Assembly (NCBI GenBank): GCA_029289325.1
Contig: JARFTV010000005.1
Location: 1-41,204 of the forward strand
Reading direction: 5' to 3'
DNA from: Alphaproteobacteria bacterium
GTDB lineage: Bacteria > Pseudomonadota > Alphaproteobacteria > Rhodobacterales > Rhodobacteraceae
DNA: 41,204 nucleotides
Shown here: piece by piece, positions 7,462 through 15,866 of the stretch
Position numbering within the stretch: the stretch's first letter is position 1
How the letters are laid out: each line of letters starts with the position of its first letter
Position numbers and translations under genes: made by a program
The notes under the pieces: generated by a model
What the model saw: only the letters and a program-made list of their open reading frames with translations
What the model was told of the DNA's origin: nothing
The model's database searches: none

Positions 7462-9801
7462 ATGACCATCAAGGAAATCTTCGACAGCATGGCCTATGGC
7501 CCCGCCCCCGAATCCGCCGCCGAGGCGCTGGCCTGGATCGCCAGCCACGACGGCACTTTCGGCCATTTCATCGACGGCAGCTTCACCGCGCCGGGCGAGA
7601 CCTTCACCAGTCATAACCCCGCCACCGGCAAGCCCTTGGCCGAGATCACCCAGGGAACCGCCGAGGACGTGGCACGCGCTGTCGCCGCCGCCCGCCGCGC
7701 CCAGCCGAAATGGGCCGCCCTCCCCGCCTTCAGGCGCGCGCAATACCTGTATGCCCTGGCCCGGCTGGTCCAGAAACACTCCCGCCTTTTCGCCACCCTT
7801 GAAACCCTCGACAACGGCAAGCCGATCCGCGAGAGCCGCGACATCGACATCCCGCTTGTTGCCCGCCATTTCTCGTACCACGCCGGTCTGGCGCAGCTTC
7901 TGCCCAGCGAACACCCCGACCTCGCCCCGGTGGGCGTCTGTGGCGCGGTGATCCCCTGGAACTTCCCGCTGCTGATGCTGGCCTGGAAGGTCGCCCCGGC
8001 GCTGGCCGCCGGGAATACCGTGGTCCTCAAGCCCGCCGAATACACCCCGCTTACCGCCCTCCTCTTCGCCGAGATCAGCCGCGAGGCAGGTCTGCCGAAG
8101 GGCGTCCTGAACATCGTCACCGGCGACGGCACCACCGGCGCGGCGCTCGTGGAGTCCCCCGTCGACAAGATCGCCTTCACCGGCTCCACCTCGGTCGGCA
8201 AGCGCATCCGCGAGGCGACTGCGGGCACCGGCAAGGCGCTCACCCTCGAGCTTGGCGGCAAATCGCCTTATATCGTCTTCGACGACGCCGACCTCGACAG
8301 CGCGGTCGAGGGCCTTGTCGACGCGATCTGGTTCAACCAGGGCCAGGTCTGCTGCGCCGGGTCCCGACTGCTTGTCCAGGAAGGCGTCGCCCCGCGGTTC
8401 TACGAGAAACTGAAGCGCCGCATGGACGGCCTGCGGATCGGCGATCCGCTGGACAAGGCCATCGACATCGGCGCGATCGTCGACCCTATCCAGCTCGACA
8501 CCATCACGCGGCTCGTCAAGGGCAACCCCGAGGGTGAACATTATCAGGCCCCCTGCCCCCTTCCGGCGGCGGGCAGCTTTTACCCCCCCACCCTGATCAC
8601 CGGCCTCGGCACTGCCTCCCCGCTGATGCAGGAAGAAATCTTCGGCCCCGTCCTCGTCGCCATGACTTTCCGCACGCCCGAGGAAGCCGTGAGCCTTGCC
8701 AACAACACCCGCTACGGCCTTGCCGCGACCGTCTGGACCGAGAACGTCAACCTCGCCCTCGACGTGGCCCCGAAACTCAAGGCCGGGGTGGTCTGGATCA
8801 ACGCCACCAACCTCTTCGACGCCGCCGCTGGCTTCGGCGGGGTCCGCGAATCCGGCTTCGGGCGAGAGGGCGGATGGGAGGGGTTGATGGCCTACCTCAA
8901 GCCCGCCGCCAAACCGGTGGCCCTCAAGCCCGCCGCGCCCATCCCAGCCCCTGATGCGCCTTTGGTCGACGCCCTCGACCGGACCGCCAAGATGTATATC
9001 GGCGGCAAACAGGCCCGCCCCGACTCCGGCTACTCGCAACCCGTCTACGGCCCCAGGGGCAAGCTCCTCGGCCATGTCGGCATCGGCAACCGCAAGGACA
9101 TCCGCAACGCGGTCGAGGCCGCCCACGCCGCCAAAGGCTGGGCAAAAACAACGGCCTACAACCGCGCCCAGGTCCTGTACTTCATCGCCGAAAACCTCTC
9201 GGCCCGCGCATCCGAGTTCGCGTCACGCCTGCAAGACCTCACCGGCAAGCCCGGCGCTACCGAGGTCGACGCGAGCATCCAGCGGCTCTTCACCTACGCC
9301 GCCTGGGCCGACAAATACGACGGGCACGCCAAATCCGTCCCGATCCGCGGCATCGCTCTGGCGATGAACGAACCCGTCGGTGTGATCGGCGCGATACTGC
9401 CCGACGAGGCCCCCCTCCTTGGCCTCGTCTCCGTCATGGCCCCCGCCATCGCGATGGGCAACACGACGGTCCTTGTCCCCGGAACCTCGCCCCTCTCCGC
9501 CACCGACTTCTACCAGGTCCTCGACACCTCCGACGTGCCCGCCGGGGTCGTAAACATCGTCACCGGCCCTGCTCCCGACCTTGCGAAATCGCTGGCGGGT
9601 CACATGGATGTCGACGCGGTGTGGAGCTTCTCCTCCCACCCCCTCTCCGCGATGATCGAACGGGAAGCGGCGGGGAACCTGAAACGCACCTGGGTCAACC
9701 ACGGCCGCGCGCGGAACTGGATGGGGGGGGAGGGCGTAGGCCGGGAATTCCTGGCCCAGGCCACCGAGGTCAAGACCGTCTGGGTGCCGTATGGGGAGTG
9801 A
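7462..9801 (+). CDS. Two-domain aldehyde dehydrogenase, ALDH16 family
   Basis: A 779-residue fusion of a complete ALDH (about residues 1-480) and a second, degenerate ALDH-like domain (about 505-779). The first domain has the full active site: IPWNFPL (163-169), KPAEYTP (190-196), LELGGKSP with the general base E263, and FNQGQVCCAG with the nucleophile C297. The second domain keeps a NEPVGVIGAILPDEAP stretch but has no catalytic cysteine loop. This layout and length match bacterial ALDH16 proteins, in which the pseudo-domain is structural. It oxidises aldehydes with NAD+; next to deoC, acetaldehyde is the likely substrate (inference). ATG 7462 is chosen for the family N-terminus; an in-frame start at 7390 would read through the intergenic repeat. 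Confidence 0.9.
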   Translation: MTIKEIFDSMAYGPAPESAAEALAWIASHDGTFGHFIDGSFTAPGETFTSHNPATGKPLAEITQGTAEDVARAVAAARRAQPKWAALPAFRRAQYLYALARLVQKHSRLFATLETLDNGKPIRESRDIDIPLVARHFSYHAGLAQLLPSEHPDLAPVGVCGAVIPWNFPLLMLAWKVAPALAAGNTVVLKPAEYTPLTALLFAEISREAGLPKGVLNIVTGDGTTGAALVESPVDKIAFTGSTSVGKRIREATAGTGKALTLELGGKSPYIVFDDADLDSAVEGLVDAIWFNQGQVCCAGSRLLVQEGVAPRFYEKLKRRMDGLRIGDPLDKAIDIGAIVDPIQLDTITRLVKGNPEGEHYQAPCPLPAAGSFYPPTLITGLGTASPLMQEEIFGPVLVAMTFRTPEEAVSLANNTRYGLAATVWTENVNLALDVAPKLKAGVVWINATNLFDAAAGFGGVRESGFGREGGWEGLMAYLKPAAKPVALKPAAPIPAPDAPLVDALDRTAKMYIGGKQARPDSGYSQPVYGPRGKLLGHVGIGNRKDIRNAVEAAHAAKGWAKTTAYNRAQVLYFIAENLSARASEFASRLQDLTGKPGATEVDASIQRLFTYAAWADKYDGHAKSVPIRGIALAMNEPVGVIGAILPDEAPLLGLVSVMAPAIAMGNTTVLVPGTSPLSATDFYQVLDTSDVPAGVVNIVTGPAPDLAKSLAGHMDVDAVWSFSSHPLSAMIEREAAGNLKRTWVNHGRARNWMGGEGVGREFLAQATEVKTVWVPYGE

Positions 9802-9880
9802 CGGCGGGAGTCCTCAGACTCACTGTCGCCACATTTCGTCAAGATATTCGTCCACGTATGTGATCAACTAGGTTTCCGTT

Positions 9881-10795
9881 ATGGCTATGGCAGTTGAGTT
9901 TTCCGGAAGGCAACCGACAGTCGACGCCGACATTGTTCTGAAGATCAACTATGATCCAATGGTTGGATCGGCAGCGCGTGCATTTGAAATTGCCGCGCAG
10001 CTAATTCATTCGCTGGAGGACATGGATCGAGTCCTTGCTCAGACAATCCATATAGACCTTGAGACTGCGCTAATCGTTGAAGACCTTGAGAAATCGAGTC
10101 TCAAGATCTTCCTGCGCAACATTCTGCGCGGAATCCCGGATGAGGCACTGAAGGACCTCAATGTAAGGCAACTAATCGGGCACTATCTCGTAAAGGGCAA
10201 ATACGCTGCGATTCGCTGGCTTGACGAACCAGAGCAGTCTAAGAGACCGATAACTGATCTAACCGATGAAATTGCAAGAATTGCGAAGGCAACGGACATC
10301 CGACACCTTCCTGACTATCCACCTCCGAATCCAGCACGTCTCGCACAACCTCTGGACAAATTCCAAGAGGTGAAGCGACAGCTGACAACAAATGAGAGTC
10401 TGACGATCACACTTGATCGTACCGAATACACGGTAAACCTCGAAAACGACTGGCTTCCATCCGAGTCTCTCGCCGATGATGAAAGTGAAAAGGAGCTAAC
10501 GAATGAGAGCGATCTTTTCCTTATCATTGGGAAGCCAGATTTCATAGGAAACGCAAAATGGAGCTTTAAGCACGGGAAACGCTCTATTTTTCTTAGGGTT
10601 GATGACGAAGATTGGCTCTGTGATTTTAGATCTGGCGCATACCCGTTAAGGCCGGGAGACGCGCTACGCGTGCGTGTTCGCTATACGCACAAGTATGACG
10701 GGAAAGGGAACCTGTTGTCCTCTGATGAGACAATCATCAAAGTCTTCGAGATAATCGAAGGCGCAGGAACGACCCCTGACATGTTTGATGAGTAG
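9881..10795 (+). CDS. Hypothetical protein, probably horizontally acquired
   Basis: A 304-residue soluble protein that I do not recognise. It starts at ATG 9881; an alternative ATG follows two codons later (9887). No signal peptide or membrane segment is visible. The N-terminal half looks helical (AFEIAAQLIHSLEDMD, then VEDLEKSSLKIFLRNILRG), a proline-rich linker DYPPPNPARLAQP lies near residue 150, and the C-terminal half, from about 170, looks beta-rich with many acidic residues and ends in DMFDE. Three 60-base lines counted in the gene gave 45-50% G+C, against roughly 70% around it, and AT-rich codons such as AAA, GAA, ATT and AGA are frequent. It stands alone between ALDH16 and yqgE with no mobility gene, and looks like a recent acquisition. 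A defence or phage-related role is possible but unsupported. Confidence 0.75.
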   Translation: MAMAVEFSGRQPTVDADIVLKINYDPMVGSAARAFEIAAQLIHSLEDMDRVLAQTIHIDLETALIVEDLEKSSLKIFLRNILRGIPDEALKDLNVRQLIGHYLVKGKYAAIRWLDEPEQSKRPITDLTDEIARIAKATDIRHLPDYPPPNPARLAQPLDKFQEVKRQLTTNESLTITLDRTEYTVNLENDWLPSESLADDESEKELTNESDLFLIIGKPDFIGNAKWSFKHGKRSIFLRVDDEDWLCDFRSGAYPLRPGDALRVRVRYTHKYDGKGNLLSSDETIIKVFEIIEGAGTTPDMFDE

Positions 10796-10844
10796 GGTCG
10801 CCCCCTGCACCCCGAATGAACCCTATCTCGCGATTCGCCCCTCA

Positions 10845-10922
10845 AGGTTAACGTCCCACCCGCCCGCAAACCGTCGGTACAGATACCCGACGCATGCCAG
10901 ACGGATGCCATACCGTTAACCT
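10845..10922. repeat. Inverted repeat of AGGTTAACG in the gap after the orphan gene
   Basis: AGGTTAACG at 10845-10853 and its exact reverse complement CGTTAACCT at 10914-10922 lie 60 bases apart in the 188-base convergent gap between the low-GC gene and yqgE. They could be remains of an insertion boundary or protein-binding sites. Nothing else was found in this gap; the spacing is too long for an ordinary terminator. Confidence 0.4.
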
Positions 10923-10983
10923 CCCGGAAGAGCCCCGTATTAACCCAGCGTTCCCAACCCCTTAGCGGGAGCCCCTTGCGGCC

Positions 10984-11538
10984 TCAGGCCCGCCCGGCCG
11001 CCGCACTGAGAGTCAGCGGATCAATCCCCATCCCCCGCAGCGCCGCCGACCATTTGGCGCGGTCATCCGCGGCGAAGATCAGCCCCTCGGACGCCTCGCA
11101 GGTAAGCCAGTCGTTTCGGGCGATCTCGGCTTCGAGCTGGCCCGGACCCCAGCCGGAATAGCCAAGCGCCAGCAGGGCCTGGCCCGGTCCCTCGCCCGCG
11201 GCCAGGGCCTGCAATATGTCCAGCGTCGCGGTCATGCCGTAACCGCCCGGCACCGCCAGCGTCGCGCCGGTGGCCTCCCAGTCGGAGGAATGCAGGACAA
11301 AGCCCCGCCCCCGTTCCACCGGGCCGCCGAACTGGACGCGGATGTCGCGTCCCTGCGGAGCGCGCGGGATGCCAAGCTGCTCCAGCAGGCCGGAAAAGCT
11401 CAGCTCGGCCAGGGGTTTGTTGATGATGAGGCCCATCGCGCCTTCGGGCGAATGGGCGCAGATCAGGATCACGCTTCGGTCGAAGCGGGGATCGGCCATT
11501 CCAGGCATGGCGATCAGGATCTGGCCGGCAAGGTCCAT
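10984..11538 (-). CDS. yqgE: YqgE/AlgH family protein
   Basis: A 184-residue protein of the UPF0301 YqgE/AlgH family, a conserved single-domain fold of unclear biochemical role (linked to alginate regulation in Pseudomonas). The N-terminus LAGQILIAMPGMADPRFDRSV and the later HSPEGAMGLIINKP and VQFGGPV stretches are the family hallmarks. The frame is open to 11619, but ATG 11538 gives the usual length and N-terminus. It is convergent with the orphan gene and divergent from the DsbD-domain gene (121-base gap). Confidence 0.92.
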   Translation of the reverse strand: MDLAGQILIAMPGMADPRFDRSVILICAHSPEGAMGLIINKPLAELSFSGLLEQLGIPRAPQGRDIRVQFGGPVERGRGFVLHSSDWEATGATLAVPGGYGMTATLDILQALAAGEGPGQALLALGYSGWGPGQLEAEIARNDWLTCEASEGLIFAADDRAKWSAALRGMGIDPLTLSAAAGRA

Positions 11539-11647
11539 GAGTCCAACATGGACCTGTCCCCGGCCGGGGACAAGCCCCCGGCGTGGCCATGGGGACACGA
11601 TCACGCGCCTTCGCCGCAAAGTGATTTCCCTCGCCCCGACGCTTCCC

Positions 11648-11660
11648 TATCTTGGGCCCA
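11648..11660 (+). promoter_or_regulatory. Possible -10 element for a leaderless transcript
   Basis: TATCTT at 11648-11653 sits six bases before the ATG at 11660 of the DsbD-domain gene, and no purine-rich ribosome binding site precedes that ATG. If this is a true -10, transcription would start at or next to the A of the start codon. No good -35 was found, so this is weak. Confidence 0.25.
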
Positions 11661-12451
11661 TGTTGAAAGCCGCCTGCCTTGCCCTGATCGCCACCACTCC
11701 CGCCCTTGCGACGACGCAGGACGATGTCCTGTCCGGTGCCCTGCGGCCCGGCTGGCAGATGGAGACGGGCGCGCATATGGCGGCGGTCGAGCTCTTGCTC
11801 GCGCCGGGGTGGAAGACCTATTGGCGCAGCCCCGGAGATGCGGGGATTCCGCCCAGCTTCGACTGGTCGGCCTCGCGGAACGTTAAGTCGGTCCGGGTCC
11901 ATTGGCCCTCGCCCCGGGTGTTCGAGCTGAACGGGATGCAGACCATCGGCTATCATGAGCGTCTGCTGCTGCCGGTCGAGGTCGAGCCGATCGATCCCAC
12001 GCGCCCGGTGCAGCTGGCGGTCGAGATGGACCTTGGGGTCTGTGACGATATCTGCATGCCGGCGCAGTTGTCGCTGGCCGAAGAGCTGCAGCCTCCGGGG
12101 GCCGAGGATCCGGGGATCAAGTCAGCGCTGGCGCGGCGGCCGGTTCCCGCGGGACAGGCTGGCGTCAGCCGGGTGGCCTGCACGGTCGATCCGATCCGGG
12201 ATGGGCTGCGGCTGACGGCGCGGGTCCTGCTGCCTGATCCGGGCCTGACCGAGGTCGTGGCCTTCGAGACCGGCGATCCCGCGGTCTGGGTCTCGGAAGC
12301 GGTCAGCCAGCGCGAGGGCGGAGAGCTGATCTCGGTCACCGATCTGGTGCCGCCCTCGGGCCAGCCCTTCGTGCTGGACCGTTCGGCTGTGACAGTGACC
12401 ATCCTTGCCGGCGGCGAAGCGGTCGAGATCAAGGGCTGCCCTGCCCCCTGA
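11660..12451 (+). CDS. Exported DsbD N-terminal-domain protein (thiol:disulfide interchange type)
   Basis: A 263-residue periplasmic protein: signal peptide MLKAACLALIATTPALA followed by a domain of the DsbD alpha (DsbC-like) type. Signs of this are APGWKTYWRSPGDAGIPP, GYHERLLLPVEV and GVCDDICMPAQ, a Cys-x3-Cys pair at about residue 120 that probably forms the redox-active disulfide. Full DsbD carries this domain in front of a CcdA-like membrane part and a thioredoxin domain; here it stands alone, so electrons would have to come from a separate CcdA-type protein (inference). The gene ends 70 bases before the convergent RND permease gene. Confidence 0.85.
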   Translation: MLKAACLALIATTPALATTQDDVLSGALRPGWQMETGAHMAAVELLLAPGWKTYWRSPGDAGIPPSFDWSASRNVKSVRVHWPSPRVFELNGMQTIGYHERLLLPVEVEPIDPTRPVQLAVEMDLGVCDDICMPAQLSLAEELQPPGAEDPGIKSALARRPVPAGQAGVSRVACTVDPIRDGLRLTARVLLPDPGLTEVVAFETGDPAVWVSEAVSQREGGELISVTDLVPPSGQPFVLDRSAVTVTILAGGEAVEIKGCPAP

Positions 12452-12484
12452 CACGGTCGCCCGACCCGCGTTCCGTGGCAACGC

Positions 12485-12521
12485 GGCCGCGGGGGGCTCG
12501 ATGCCCCCCAAGGCCGCCCCC
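12485..12521. repeat. Dispersed GC hairpin repeat (family B, copy 2), possible bidirectional terminator
   Basis: GGGGGGC (12491-12497) pairs with GCCCCCC (12503-12509) around TCGAT, and GGCC at 12485-12488 pairs with GGCC at 12512-12515. The core is identical to the copy at 241-258. It fills the 70-base gap between two convergent genes, a natural place for transcription to end from both sides, although neither side has a T run. Confidence 0.65.
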
Positions 12522-15500
12522 CTATCGTCCGACTTTCCGCAGCCCCAGCGTGGCCGCCACGGCCCCGGCCAGCCAGACGATCAGCCCCGCCGCGAGGAAC
12601 ACCCCCACCGCGACCGGACCCGGAGCCTGCTCGGCCAGAGCCGGCACCAGCGCCAGCAGCCAGCCCGGTAGCGCGCCGGTTGCGGCGACCCAGAAGGGCA
12701 ACGCAAGGGCAAGGGCGACCATCGCCGCCACCGCCGGCCGCAGGCCGCCCCGGCGCCGCAGGCCCCGCCGCAGCGTTCGCAGCGCCCGCCCGAGGTCGGC
12801 CTGCACCGCCAGGACGGCGGGGACCACCAGCAGCACCAGCACCATCCCGAAGCCAAGGCCAAAGACCAGCGTCACCACGGTCGGCTTCAGGAACTCGGCC
12901 TGGGAGGAGCGTTCGTACAGAAGCGGCAGAAGGCCCAGAACCGTGGTCATCGTCGTCAGCAGCACGGCGCGGAAGCGGTCGGCGACACCATCGACGATGG
13001 CCGGGATCAGCCCACGCTTCTTGGCATATTCGTCGATCGTGCTGACCAGGACGATCGAGTCGTTGATGATGATGCCGGACATGCCGATCATTCCGACGAT
13101 CGAGAACATCGACATGGGCAGGCCCCAGGTCCAATGGCCGAAGATCGCTCCGATCAGGCCGAAGGGGATCACCGCCATGACCACGAGCGGCCGCGTCCAG
13201 TGCGCGAAGATCCAGGTCAGGGTGATGTAGATCCCCAGCAGGCAAAGGATCATCGCTGTCAGGGCGCCAGACAGGAACTGGGCCTCGTCGGCGGCCTGAC
13301 CGGAGAGCTGCCATTCCACCCCGTAATCTTGGGCGATGCGCGGCAGGATCTCGGTTTGCAGCAGACGCTGGACCTCGCTCGCACGCGCCGGGTCATCCTC
13401 GGACAAGTCCCCCGAGACGGTGACAAGCCGCAGCCCGTTCTCGCGGCGGACGGTGGAGAAGCCCGACTGGCTTTCGACCGTCACGATATCGGCCAGGGGC
13501 ACATGCAGCCCCGGCGCGGCGCGGATTTGGGCGCGGTCGAGGAAGTCGGCGGTCAGCTCGGCCTCGGGCAGTTCCACCCGGATCGCGGCCTGGCGCGGTC
13601 CTTCAGGGAAGGTCGCGGCCTCGATCCCACCCAGCATGTCGCGCAGCGTCCGGCCCAGGCTGGCAGTGTCGAATCCAAGCGCCTGACCCTGCGGGGTCAG
13701 CGTCAGGATCAGCTCTTCCTTGTCATAGGCGAGGCTGTCTTCCAGACCCGAGACCTCGGGATAGACGGCGAGGGCGTCCTTCAGCGCCTCGGCCGCCGCC
13801 TTCAGGGTCTGCGCCTCGCCACCCGAAAGATCGACGGAAAGCGAATCGCCCCCCGGTCCGAAACGTGCGCCCCGGAAGCTGAGTTCCTCCAGCAAGGGAT
13901 GCGCCACGATTTCGGATTCCAGCGCGGCAAGGAAGGCGCTGGTGGGATAGGGGCGCAGGTCGGGGCTGATCAGCTCCATCGCGATCGAGCCAAGGAGGTC
14001 GGGCCCCTTGGTCTCGGCGCTGGAGAGGCTGCGGCCGATGGCGCCGCCGACCTCGGCCAGGACGAAGGTGGCGGGGTTCAGCCCATGCTCGGCCTCGAAC
14101 CGGGCGGTAACGACGTCGGTGGCGCGCTGCAATTCGCGCATCATCGCCAGCGTGTCATCGCGCGTGGCACCGGGCAGCATCGAGAAGGAGCCGGTGACCG
14201 AGGCCTGCTCGGGCGCGTTGAAGAAGCGGAATTGCACCTCGCCCCGGGCGAAGAGCGAGACCTGCCAGGCAAGGCCCAGGACACAAAGTGCCAGGACCGG
14301 ATAGCGCCCCTTCAGCACCAGCCGGATCCCGGGACGGACAACGGTGCGGCGCAGCCAGTCCAGCCCGCGGTTTGTCTGGCGCGAGGGCCAGTCATACCAG
14401 CGTTCGCGCAGGTCGGCCTTCATCGCATGGGCCAGGTGGTTCGGCAGGATCAGGAAACATTCGACCAGCGAGGCGACCAGCACGAAGGCGACCGTCAGCG
14501 GAATGTCAGCGATCAGCTCTCCGAAGCGGCCGCCGATGGCGACAAGTCCCATGAAGGCGATGATCGTGGTGATGGAAGAAGCAAGGATCGGCCCAGACAT
14601 CCAGCGCGCGCTGCGTTCGGCCGCGACCTCTCCGGTTTCGCCCAGATAGCGGACGCGATGCTCGATATTCTCGGAAACGACGATCGCGTCATCCACGACC
14701 ACGCCGATCATGATGATCAGCGCAAAGAGCGAGATCATGTTCAACGACTGGCCAAAGGCGAACATCAGCGCGACGGCCGAGATCATGGCGATGGGGATGC
14801 CCGCCGCCACCCAGAAGGCCACGCGGGCGTTCAGGAACAGGAACAGCACAAGCAGGACCAGAAGGAGGCCCGTGCTGCCATTGTCGAGGAACAGCATCAG
14901 CCGATCCTTGATCTGCTCGGCCCTCGTGCGGACCAGCTCCACCGTGACGCCGGGTGGGAGCGCAAGCTGCATCTCGGCCGCGACCTCGGCCACGCGCGCC
15001 TGCATCCGGATGGCGTCGCCATCGGCGGCGCGGTCGATGCGGATCGTCATCGCCGGATCATTGCCGACAAAGGCCGCGCGGACGGAATTCGCCTGGTTCG
15101 CGCGGATCGTGGCCACGTCGCCCACGGTCAGCTGCGTCCCGTCGGGGGCCGAGCGCAGGGGGATGGCTGCGATTTCCGCGACGCTGCGCCGCTCGGTCCC
15201 GGTGCGAAGCCGCGCGCCCTCGCCCAGTTCGCCGGCCGGGCTGCCCCGGGTCGCGGCGGCGATGGCCTGAGCGACCTCGGAGAGCGTCAGGTCGTGCTGC
15301 ATCAGCGCGGTCGAGGTGATCTCGACCAGCGTCTCGGGCGCGGCGAGGCCAGTGATCGTGGCGCGGCTGATCCCGGCGTCGAAGAGGCGCGCGATGAAAT
15401 CGTCGGCGAAGCGGCCAAGCTGGTCGATCCCCACCGGGCCGCTGATCAGCACATCGGTCACGCGGTCGCGCCAGGCCGAGGCGGCGACTACCGGATCGTC

Positions 15501-15866
15501 GCTGCCCTCGGGCAGGGTGTTGAGGCCGTCGACGGCGGCCTGCACATCTGCCTCGGCCACGGCAAGATCGTAGTTCGGTTCGAACTCCACATCCACGACG
15601 GCGCGGCCCTCGGAAGCGCGCGAACTGACGCCGGCCACCCCTTCGATGGTCAGGAACAGCGGTTCAAGCACCTGGACGATGCCGCGGTCCACGTCCTCGG
15701 CGCCCGCACCGTCCCAAGCGACGCTGACCGAGACCTGGTTGATGACAACATCGGGGAAATACTGCGCGCGGATGTTCAGCGCGGCGAACAGGCCCGCGAC
15801 CAGCATCAACACCATCACGAGGTTGGCGGCGGTGCGATGGCGGACGAAGAAGCCGAGGGCGTTCAT
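12522..15866 (-). CDS. RND efflux transporter permease (AcrB/HAE1 family)
   Basis: A 1114-residue inner-membrane proton-driven exporter. The N-terminus is typical (one helix, then RAQYFPDVVINQVSVSV in the first porter domain). VVDDAIVVSENIEHR and RFRAVLLTTMTTVLGLLPLL, in the two membrane halves, are hallmark RND helices. After the usual end the protein carries about 90 more residues with a basic linker (RALRTLRRGLRRR) and two further hydrophobic segments, which is unusual. Its ATG overlaps the stop of the adaptor gene, so the two are coupled. No outer-membrane factor gene is present, so a TolC-like channel must be encoded elsewhere. The substrate cannot be predicted. Confidence 0.92.
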   Translation of the reverse strand: MNALGFFVRHRTAANLVMVLMLVAGLFAALNIRAQYFPDVVINQVSVSVAWDGAGAEDVDRGIVQVLEPLFLTIEGVAGVSSRASEGRAVVDVEFEPNYDLAVAEADVQAAVDGLNTLPEGSDDPVVAASAWRDRVTDVLISGPVGIDQLGRFADDFIARLFDAGISRATITGLAAPETLVEITSTALMQHDLTLSEVAQAIAAATRGSPAGELGEGARLRTGTERRSVAEIAAIPLRSAPDGTQLTVGDVATIRANQANSVRAAFVGNDPAMTIRIDRAADGDAIRMQARVAEVAAEMQLALPPGVTVELVRTRAEQIKDRLMLFLDNGSTGLLLVLLVLFLFLNARVAFWVAAGIPIAMISAVALMFAFGQSLNMISLFALIIMIGVVVDDAIVVSENIEHRVRYLGETGEVAAERSARWMSGPILASSITTIIAFMGLVAIGGRFGELIADIPLTVAFVLVASLVECFLILPNHLAHAMKADLRERWYDWPSRQTNRGLDWLRRTVVRPGIRLVLKGRYPVLALCVLGLAWQVSLFARGEVQFRFFNAPEQASVTGSFSMLPGATRDDTLAMMRELQRATDVVTARFEAEHGLNPATFVLAEVGGAIGRSLSSAETKGPDLLGSIAMELISPDLRPYPTSAFLAALESEIVAHPLLEELSFRGARFGPGGDSLSVDLSGGEAQTLKAAAEALKDALAVYPEVSGLEDSLAYDKEELILTLTPQGQALGFDTASLGRTLRDMLGGIEAATFPEGPRQAAIRVELPEAELTADFLDRAQIRAAPGLHVPLADIVTVESQSGFSTVRRENGLRLVTVSGDLSEDDPARASEVQRLLQTEILPRIAQDYGVEWQLSGQAADEAQFLSGALTAMILCLLGIYITLTWIFAHWTRPLVVMAVIPFGLIGAIFGHWTWGLPMSMFSIVGMIGMSGIIINDSIVLVSTIDEYAKKRGLIPAIVDGVADRFRAVLLTTMTTVLGLLPLLYERSSQAEFLKPTVVTLVFGLGFGMVLVLLVVPAVLAVQADLGRALRTLRRGLRRRGGLRPAVAAMVALALALPFWVAATGALPGWLLALVPALAEQAPGPVAVGVFLAAGLIVWLAGAVAATLGLRKVGR

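Noticed and set aside
7462-9801. Frameshifted pair of aldehyde dehydrogenase genes or a duplicated single enzyme
   Set aside because: One uninterrupted frame with the ALDH16 layout and length; the second domain is naturally degenerate.
10845-10945. TTAAC motifs as CtrA-binding sites
   Set aside because: Spacing does not fit TTAA-N7-TTAA, and both flanking genes end here rather than start.
9802-10983. Genomic island with attachment sites around the low-GC gene
   Set aside because: No tRNA, integrase, transposase or matching direct repeats found at the two edges; only one atypical gene.
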